A stretch of 64,000 nucleotides of DNA from Pelodera strongyloides. Its lineage: Eukaryota > Nematoda > Chromadorea > Rhabditida > Rhabditidae. The position numbers were made by a program, and so were the translations under genes. Below the pieces are notes generated by a model. It did not search any database. It had not been told where the DNA came from and saw only the letters and a program-made list of their open reading frames with translations. Within the stretch, counting starts at the first letter, position 1; every line of letters begins with the position of its first letter. Where the stretch lies: positions 1 to 64,000 of the forward strand of contig JAANDG010000729.1 in NCBI GenBank assembly GCA_036852015.1, written 5' to 3'. This document shows positions 55,701 to 64,000 of this stretch, one piece after another.

Positions 55701-58700
55701 CGGTAACCGCCTGGACAGTCATATTGTGAGACGTATCATATTTTGAGACCCGTCTACTTTAGAATGTCTTCGGGGATCACAACAGGCGCGCCCGTAAAGG
55801 ACGTCCAACGGTAACCGCCTGGACAGTCATAGTTGTGAGACGTATCATATTTTGAGACCCGTCTACTTTAGAATGTCTTCGGGGATCACAACAGGCGCGC
55901 CCTTAAAGGACGTCCAACGGTAACTACCTGGACAAACATATTGTGAGACGTATCATATTTTGAGACCCGTCTACTTTAGAATGTCTTCGGGGATCACAAC
56001 AGGCGCGCCCGTAAAGGACGTCCAACGGTAACCGCCTGGACAGTCATAGTTGTGAGACGTATCATATTTTGAGACCCGTCTACTTTAGAATGTCTTCGGG
56101 GATCACAACAGGCGCGCCCTTAAAGGACGTCCAACGGTAACCACCTGGACAGTCATATTGTGAGACGTATCATATTTTGAGACCCGTCTACTTTAGAATG
56201 TCTTCGGGGGATCACAACAGGCGCGCCCTTAAAGGACGTCCAACGGTAACTACCTGGACAGTCATATTGTGAGACGTATCATATTTTGAGACCCGTCTAC
56301 TTTAGAATGTCTTCGGGGATCACAACAGGCGCGCCCTTAAAGGACGTCCAACGGTAACCGCCTGGACAGTCATATTGTGAGACGTATCATATTTTTGAGA
56401 CCCGTCTACTTTAGAATGTCTTCGGGGATCACAACAGGCGCGCCCGTAAAGGACGTCCAACGGTAACCGCCTGGACAGTCATATTGTGAGACGTATCATA
56501 TTTTGAGACCCGTCTACTTTAGAATGTCTTCGGGGATCACAACAGGCGCGCCCTTAAAGGACGTCCAATGGTAACCACCTGGACAGTCATATTGTGAGAC
56601 GTATCATATTTTGAGACCCGTCTACTTTAGAATGTCTTCGGGGATCACAACAGGCGCGCCCTTAAAGGACGTCCAACGGTAACCACCTGGACAGTCATAT
56701 TGTGAGACGTATCATATTTTGAGACCCGTCTACTTTAGAATGTCTTCGGGGATCACAACAGGCGCGCCCTTAAAGGACGTCCAACGGTAACTACCTGGAC
56801 AGTCATATTGTGAGACGTATCATATTTTGAGACCCGTCTACTTTAGAATGTCTTCGGGGATCACAACAGGCGCGCCCGTAAAGGACGTCCAACGGTAACC
56901 GCCTGGACAGTCATAGTGTGAGACGTATCATATTTTGAGACCCGTCTACTTTAGAATGTCTTCGGGGGGATCACAACAGGCGCGCCCGTAAAGGACGTCC
57001 AACGGTAACCACCTGGACAGTCATATTGTGAGACGTATCATATTTTGAGACCCGTCTACTTTAGAATGTCTTCGGGGATCACAACAGGCGCGCCCGTAAA
57101 GGACGTCCAATGGTAACCGCCTGGACAGTCATAGTTGTGAGACGTATCATATTTTGAGACCCGTCTACTTTAGAATGTCTTCGGGATCACAACAGGCGCG
57201 CCCGTAAAGGACGTCCAACGGTAACCACCTGGACAGTCATATTGTGAGACGTATCATATTTTGAGACCCGTCTACTTTAGAATGTCTTCGGGGATCACAA
57301 CAGGCGCGCCCTTAAAGGACGTCCAACGGTAACTACCTGGACAAACATATTGTGAGACGTATCATATTTTGAGACCCGTCTACTTTAGAATGTCTTCGGG
57401 GATCACAACAGGCGCGCCCGTAAAGGACGTCCAACGGTAACCGCCTGGACAGTCATATGTGAGTGAGACGTATCATATTTTGAGACCCGTCTACTTTAGA
57501 ATGTCTTCGGGGATCACAACAGGCGCGCCCGTAAAGGACGTCCAATGGTAACCACCTGGACAGTCATATTGTGAGACGTATCATATTTTGAGACTGAGAC
57601 CGTCTACTTTAGAATGTCTTCGGGGATCACAACAGGCGCGCCCTTTAAGGACATCCAATGGTAACCACCTGGACAGTATATTGTGAGACGTATCATATTT
57701 TGAGACCCGCCCGTCTACTTTAGAATGTCTTCGGGGATCACAACAGGCGCGCCCTTAAAGGACGTCCAATGGTAACCACCTGGACAGTCATATTGTGAGA
57801 CGTATCATATTTTGAGACCCGTCTACTTTAGAATGTCTTCGGGGATCACAACAGGCGCGCCCTTAAAGGACGTCCAACGGTAACTACCTGGACAGTCATA
57901 GTGTGAGACGTATCATATTTTGAGACCCGTCTACTTTAGAATGTCTTCGGGGATCACAACAGGCGCGCCCGTAAAGGACGTCCAACGGTAACCGCCTGGA
58001 CAGTCATAGTGTGAGACGTATCATATTTTGAGACCCGTCTACTTTAGAATGTCTTCGGGGATCACAACAGGCGCGCCCTTAAAGGACGTCCAACGGTAAC
58101 TACCTGGACAAACATATTGTGAGACGTATCATATTTTGAGACCCGTCTACTTTAGAATGTCTTCGGGGATCACAACAGGCGCGCCCGTAAAGGACGTCCA
58201 ACGGTAACCGCCTGGACAGTCATATTGTGAGACGTATCATATTTTGAGACCCGTCTACTTTAGAATGTCTTCGGGGATCACAACAGGCGCGCCCTTAAAG
58301 GACGTCCAACGGTAACCACCTGGACAGTCATATTGTGAGACGTATCATATTTTGAGACCCGTCTACTTTAGAATGTCTTCGGGGATCACAACAGGCGCGC
58401 CCGTAAAGGACGTCCAACGGTAACCGCCTGGACAGTCATATTGTGAGACGTATCATATTTTGAGACCCGTCTACTTTAGAATGTCTTCGGGGATCACAAC
58501 AGGCGCGCCCCTTAAAGGGACAGGCCCATCAAAATAAGCCTACATTTACGATACGTTCGTAATGACTATCAAGCATTTTTATTCCAATATATACACAAAC
58601 TAAATTTCACCATTATTCGCCCTAGACAACTTTTTTCCAATGCGCTCTGCTCAAATGTATACCATAAAACTGCAGATTTCAAAGCTATATATGCAAATTT

Positions 58701-60955
58701 TAATCGCATTATAATTTCACGATAAATTTGCATTGACGACAAGGATATTTGCGGCTCTACGGTATAAATTTGAGCAGAGCGCATCGGAAAAAGTTTTCAA
58801 TGGCAAATAAATGTGAAATTTAGTTTGTATATATTGTAATAAAAATACTTGATAGTCACTATGGACGTATCGTAAATATAGGTTTACTTTGATGGGCCTG
58901 TCCCTTTAAAGGACGTCCAATGGTAACCACCTGGACAGTCATATTGTGAGACGTATCATATTTTGAGACCCGTCTACTTTAGAATGTCTTCGGGGATCAC
59001 AACAGGCGCGCCCTTAAAGGACGTCCAATGGTAACCACCTGGACAGTCATATTGTGAGACGTATCATATTTTGAGACCCGTCTACTTTAGAATGTCTTCG
59101 GGGATCACAACAGGCGCGCCCTTAAAGGACGTCCAACGGTAACTACCTGGACAGTCATATTGTGAGACGTATCATGTTTTGAGACCCGCCCGTCTACTTT
59201 AGAATGTCTTCGGGGATCACAACAGGCGCGCCCTTAAAGGACGTCCAACGGTAACTACCTGGACAAACATATTGTGAGACGTATCATATTTTGAGACCCG
59301 TCTACTTTAGAATGTCTTCGGGGATCACAACAGGCGCGCCCGTAAAGGACGTCCAACGGTAACCGCCTGGACAGTCATAGTGTGAGACGTATCATATTTT
59401 GAGACCCGTCTACTTTAGAATGTCTTCGGGGATCACAACAGGCGCGCCCTTAAAGGACGTCCAATGGTAACCACCTGGACAGTCATATTGTGAGACGTAT
59501 CATATTTTGAGACCCGTCTACTTTAGAATGTCTTCGGGGATCACAACAGGCGCGCCCTTAAAGGACGTCCAACGGTAACTACCTGGACAATCATATTGTG
59601 AGACGTATCATATTTTGAGACCCGCCCGTCTACTTTAGAATGTCTTCGGGGATCACAACATGCGCGCCCTTAAAGGACGTCCAACGGTAACTACCTGGAC
59701 AGTCGTAGTGTGAGACGTATCATATTTTGAGACCCGTCTACTTTAGAATGTCTTCGGGGATCACAACAGGCGCGCCCTTAAAGGACGTCCAACGGTAACT
59801 ACCTGGACAATCATATTGTGAGACGTATCATATTTTGAGACCCGTCTACTTTAGAATGTCTTAGGGGATCACAACAGGCGCGCCCTTAAAGGACGTCCAA
59901 TGGTAACCACCTGGACAGTCATATTGTGAGACGTATCATATTTTGAGACCCGTCTACTTTAGAATGTCTTCGGGGATCACAACAGGCGCGCCCTTAAAGG
60001 ACGTCCAACGGTAACCACCTGGACAGTCATATTGTGAGACGTATCATATTTTGAGACCCGTCTACTTTAGAATGTCTTCGGGGATCACAACAGGCGCGCC
60101 CGTAAAGGACGTCCAACGGTAACCGCCTGGACAGTCATAGTGTGAGACGTATCATATTTTGAGACCCGTCTACTTTAGAATGTCTTCGGGGATCACAACA
60201 GGCGCGCCCTTAAAGGACGTCCAACGGTAACCACCTGGACAGTCATATTGTGAGACGTATCATATTTTGAGACCCGTCTACTTTAGAATGTCTTCGGGGA
60301 TCACAACAGGCGCGCCCTTAAAGGACGTCCAACGGTAACTACCTGGACAGTCATATTGTGAGACGTATCATATTTTGAGACCCGTCTACTTTAGAATGTC
60401 TTCGGGGATCACAACAGGCGCGCCCTTAAAGGACGTCCAACGGTAACTACCTGGACAGTCATATTGTGAGACGTATCATATTTTGAGACCGTCCACTTTA
60501 GAATGTCTTCGGGGGATCACAACAGGCGCGCCCTTAAAGGACGTCCAACGGTAACTACCTGGACAGTCATATTGTGAGACGGAGGCCCGTACTTTAGAAT
60601 GTCTTCGGGGATCACAACAGGCGCGCCCTTAAAGGAGTCCAACGGTAACTACCTGGACAGTCATATTGTGAGTCGTATCATATTTTGAGACCGCCCGTCT
60701 ACTTTAGAATGTCTTCGGGTATCACAACAGGCGCGCCCGTAAAGGACGTCCAATGGAAACCACCTGGACAGTCATATTGTGAGACGTCTACTTCAGAATG
60801 TCTTCGGGGATCACAACAGGCGCGCCCGTAAAGGACGTCCAATGGTAACCACCTGGACAGTCATATTGTGAGACGTATCATATTTTGAGACCCGTCTACT
60901 TTAGAATGTCTTCGGGGATCACAACAGGCGCGCCCGTAAAGGACTTCCAACGCAA
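52710..60955. repeat. 108-bp satellite array, about 70 units
   Basis: The unit is about 108 bp and contains GAGACCCGTCTACTTTAG, CTTCGGGGATCACAACAG, GGCGCGCC, TTAAAGG, ACGTCC and CTACCTGGACAG. Each unit carries the two palindromes GGCGCGCC and GGACGTCC only about eight bases apart. Units are very similar; variants occur at fixed places (CTTAAAG/CGTAAAG, CAACGG/CAATGG, CTACC/CCACC/CCGCC, ATATTG/ATAGTG). The array is interrupted by one MITE (58516-58905) and frays at the right edge (60580-60955). No open frame is conserved. Confidence 0.98.
58516..58905. mobile_element. TTAA MITE inserted in the 108-bp satellite
   Basis: A 390-bp element with ends AGGGACAGGCCCATCAAA and TTTGATGGGCCTGTCCCT and long subterminal pairing (over 150 bp per arm, including TTGATAGT and CAAACTAAATTTCAC). 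It sits exactly in the TTAA of the satellite unit (58512-58515 and 58906-58909). The left flank has one extra C relative to the unit consensus. The interrupted unit proves insertion and fixes the target site. Confidence 0.95.
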
Positions 60956-62699
60956 AATTAAACAGAAAGAAATGGCCCACATTATTGAAATCCTCCATAG
61001 TTCGCGAAGTCCACTGCTCCAAATGTGTGTAGTGCTTCAGCGCTTTTCAGTTCCCAGTTCCCACAGATGTCGAAGTGCGAAAAGCAATTGCTCTAAAACA
61101 ACATCATAAGGAATGGGGCAATTTTGGTTGACTTTCGTGGGCCAAGCCATTTCGTGACCACAGCTGATTACCAGTGACTGACTACCAAGTACCACGCAAA
61201 CGCTTACCAATTATGAACGCAGTCTCAATGGTGTGGCCGTCAATTAGTTCAGTAACGGTAACCGGTAGTTTCCTCGATGAAAACTTCTTGTTGGCCGGAC
61301 TGCATAGATCCGGGATTCCTGTGGTTTCGGCAATTATTCAGATACCAGCCGGTTCACGCCGCCTGAGGCGACTGTCATGGAAATATGATTGTTTTAGCAT
61401 GGACATACTTATATACAAAGTTTCAAACGTATCATAAGAAATTCACATAATATGAAACAATTGCATATGCAAACTTCGATATTGAGCGACACTTTTTTTA
61501 TACACGAACACGCGGAACGATTGCCGAAAATTTGCATTTCCGTAACGCACATCGGTATGAAAATTACGCTACAGTTACTCTTTTATATAATAAGATGGCA
61601 TCGTAAGAAAACGAAATAAAGAATTACCGAAACCACATGAAAAACGTCGTAGGCTCATCTGGCTAGACTTGTTCTAGCTTGAAAGTACACTTCTTATGCT
61701 ATATCTGTCTTAAGATGTGGAAAACCAACTGCTCACCAGTGAACGTTGATTGTTTGCTCGAGTAGTGTTGCCATTCAACCGATGTCGAACCTTCCTCTAG
61801 AGAATAGAATAGGCGTATGAGTTTGTGGGTGGGTGTGGGCGCGGAGTTTGTCCAAAATAACGCGTCAATATTCCCTGAAAATGAGAAATATAAGAAAGTT
61901 TTGCCAGAATAATGGGCCTAGAGCGCAGGTGATAGAGCAAAGAGTTATTGAAAGAAAAGTAGAGAAGTAAAACAAAAACGAAAATAAAAATGGATATTCA
62001 AATAGATGGCAATTTTGTGCAAATGCAACACATGTATCTGAGACTGAAACGAACGAAGCTGTATTCGAAAATACAACCCACATGTTTAATAAATTAACAG
62101 CAGCGAGATTACATGTGTAGTTGAACAGTGACAGAACGACACATACACGATTTTCGATTTAGAACTTTTGGTAGGGGTTGAAGAAAGGAATCAGGTAAAA
62201 ATAGAAACAATTGACAAACAAGTGGATCATGGACAACACGGAAAATAAAGTAGAATTTAAATTTAAACTGATAGTCTAAGCCACCCCCTATAAAAGAAGA
62301 TTGCCGTTCGTGAGACGCTATTCGCGTAACGTAACGTAACGCTCCAAAAGTGCATCACAAATCGAAAAAGTAATCCTATGAAAATTAGAGCTCAATGAGA
62401 TAAGCAAACGCGAACATTGTCGCGAGTGTCCCCGGCGATCCCGAAGCGAGATATAAGCCAAAGTCGCGCGTTAGAGAACGACTAAAGAGCACTGCGACTA
62501 CGAAGACGCAGAGTAGACGGCCAGTATCGATCGCACTATTGCGCAATAAAAATAGGCCAGCCTAACCTCAAACTTGGGTAATTAAACCGCAGCTGGCAAA
62601 GGAACAGGGAGAAATTGTCCGCATAAATAGAAATGATGCGGCGGATCAATTTGATACGCAAAGTGATCGTTCTTTGACATTGAAGGTACTATGATCGTC
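60956..62699. other. Spacer between two satellites
   Basis: No supported gene. An 87-codon frame (61174-61437) and a hydrophobic minus-strand frame (61865-62083) have no further support. A tail like that of the SINE family (CTCTTTTATATAATAAGAT) occurs near 61575 without a recognisable head. Confidence 0.35.
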
Positions 62700-64000
62700 A
62701 AAATTAAGTCGAAATTTAAAATTCACCGTAGATCAAGTCTAATGATGTAAATCAACTTCAATGATGATGTCAGACGGGCATTTGACTTAGACGGGCAAAA
62801 TGTCTTCTGCTTCAGAATCTATGACGTCAAAACTAAGTCGACGTGCAAACTTCATCGTAGCGACAAAGTAATGCTTCAAATCAACTTCAATGATGATGTC
62901 AGACGCGCATTTGACTTAGACGGGCAAAATGTCTTCTGCTTCAGAATCTATGACGTCAAAAATAAGTCGACGTGTAAACTTCATCGTAGCGACAAAGTAA
63001 TGCTGCAAATCAACTTCAATGATGATGTCAGACGGGCATTTGACTTAGACGGGCAATACCGCTTCTGCTTCAGAATCTATGACGTCAAAACTAAGTCGAC
63101 GTGCAAACTTCATCGTAGCGACAAAGTAATGCTTCAAATCCAACTTCAATGATGATGTCAGACGCGCATTTGACTTAGACGGGCAACATGCTTCTGCTTC
63201 AGAATCTATGACGTCAAAAATAAGTCGACGTGCAAACTTCATCGTAGCGACAAAGTAATGCTGCAAATCAACTTCAATGATGATGTAAGACGCGCAGTTG
63301 ACTTAGACGGGGCAAAATGTCTTCTGCTTCAGAATCTATGACGTCAAAAACTAAGTCGACGTGCAAACTTCATCGTAGCGATAACGCAATGCTGCAAATC
63401 AAATTCAATGATGATGTCAGACGGGCATTTGACTTAGACGGGCAATACCGCTTCTGCTTCAGAATCTATGACGTCAAAAATAAGTCGACGTGCAAACTTC
63501 ATCGTAGCGACAAAGTAATGCTGCAAATCAACTTCAATGATGATGTCAGACGGGCATTTGACTTATACGGGCAACATGTCTTCTGCTTCAGAATCTATGA
63601 AGTCAAAAATAAGTCGACGTGCAAACTTCACCGTAGCGACATAGTAATGCTTCAAATAAACTTCAATGATGATGTCAGACGCGCATTCGACTAAGACGGG
63701 CAAAACCGTTTCTGCTTCAGAAGCTATGACGCCAAAAATAAGTAGACGTGCAAACTTCACCGTAGTGATATATTAATGGTGTAAAATCAACTTCAACGAT
63801 GATGTCAGACGCGCATTTGACTTAGACGGGCAATAACAACACTTCTGCTTCAGAATCTATGACGTCAAAAATAAGTCGACGTGCAAACTTCATCGTAGCG
63901 ACAAAGTAATGCTGCAAATCAACTTCAATGATGATGTCAGGCGCGCATTTGACTTAGACGGGCAACATGTCTTCTGCTTCAGAATCTATGAAGTCAAAAA
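62700..64000. repeat. 129-bp satellite, unit of 43 codons
   Basis: About ten units; spacing measured at 62761, 62890 and 63019 is exactly 129. Each unit contains TTCAATGATGATGTCAGACG, ATTTGACTTAGACGGGCAA, TTCTGCTTCAGAATCTATGA and GTCGACGTGCAAACTTCATC. As 129 is a multiple of three and the unit lacks stops in some frames on both strands, long repeated open frames appear (62871-63152, 63317-63694 plus; 63045-63266, 63563-63760 minus). Single-base indels break them, so coding is unproven. The array runs past the window end. Confidence 0.95.

Overview
This window looks like chromosomal DNA of a eukaryote, most probably an invertebrate animal. It has intron-split genes with GT-AG boundaries, including a confident Mediator subunit MED7 gene, a Naiad-type Penelope-like retroelement, an RTE-clade non-LTR retrotransposon, tRNA-derived SINEs, many small inverted-repeat DNA transposons (MITEs) and several long satellite arrays. 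I cannot name the species. No rRNA gene, intact tRNA gene, CRISPR array or bacterial-style operon was seen.

Layout. 1-6660: a 60-bp hairpin-rich tandem array (cut by the window edge) runs into three and a bit copies of a 1.25-kb repeat, each with a TATA box and initiator-like site. 6661-9800: mostly unassigned, with a telomere-like motif, a GC-rich block and a recent 174-bp duplication. 9.8-13.7 kb: candidate exons of an unrecognised plus-strand gene. 12.9-18.5 kb: decayed long-period duplications with a SINE and a MITE inside. 19.2-28.6 kb: small repeats, a small putative secreted-protein gene (minus, 22885-23233), a C-rich low-complexity block and a TTAA MITE.

28.6-35.3 kb is a transposon nest: a broken Penelope-like element whose GIY-YIG nuclease lies before its reverse transcriptase, a broken RTE element on the minus strand at its 3' end, a rearranged second RTE fragment, and a broken unrecognised reading frame. 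36.5-44.6 kb holds a plus-strand gene reconstructed here from eleven exons (430 codons): signal peptide, Cys-rich ectodomain, one membrane segment and a very basic Gly/Arg-rich tail. Its large intron carries three different MITEs. MED7 lies convergently downstream on the minus strand (47310-50163; eight exons, 260 codons).

52.7-61.0 kb is a 108-bp satellite of roughly 70 units, interrupted by one TTAA MITE. The window ends inside another satellite whose 129-bp unit equals 43 codons. The genes do not form a common pathway. The main themes are two well-supported gene models, a permuted-domain retroelement, and a MITE set with clear target-site duplications, at least four of them TTAA with a shared TIR core in three.
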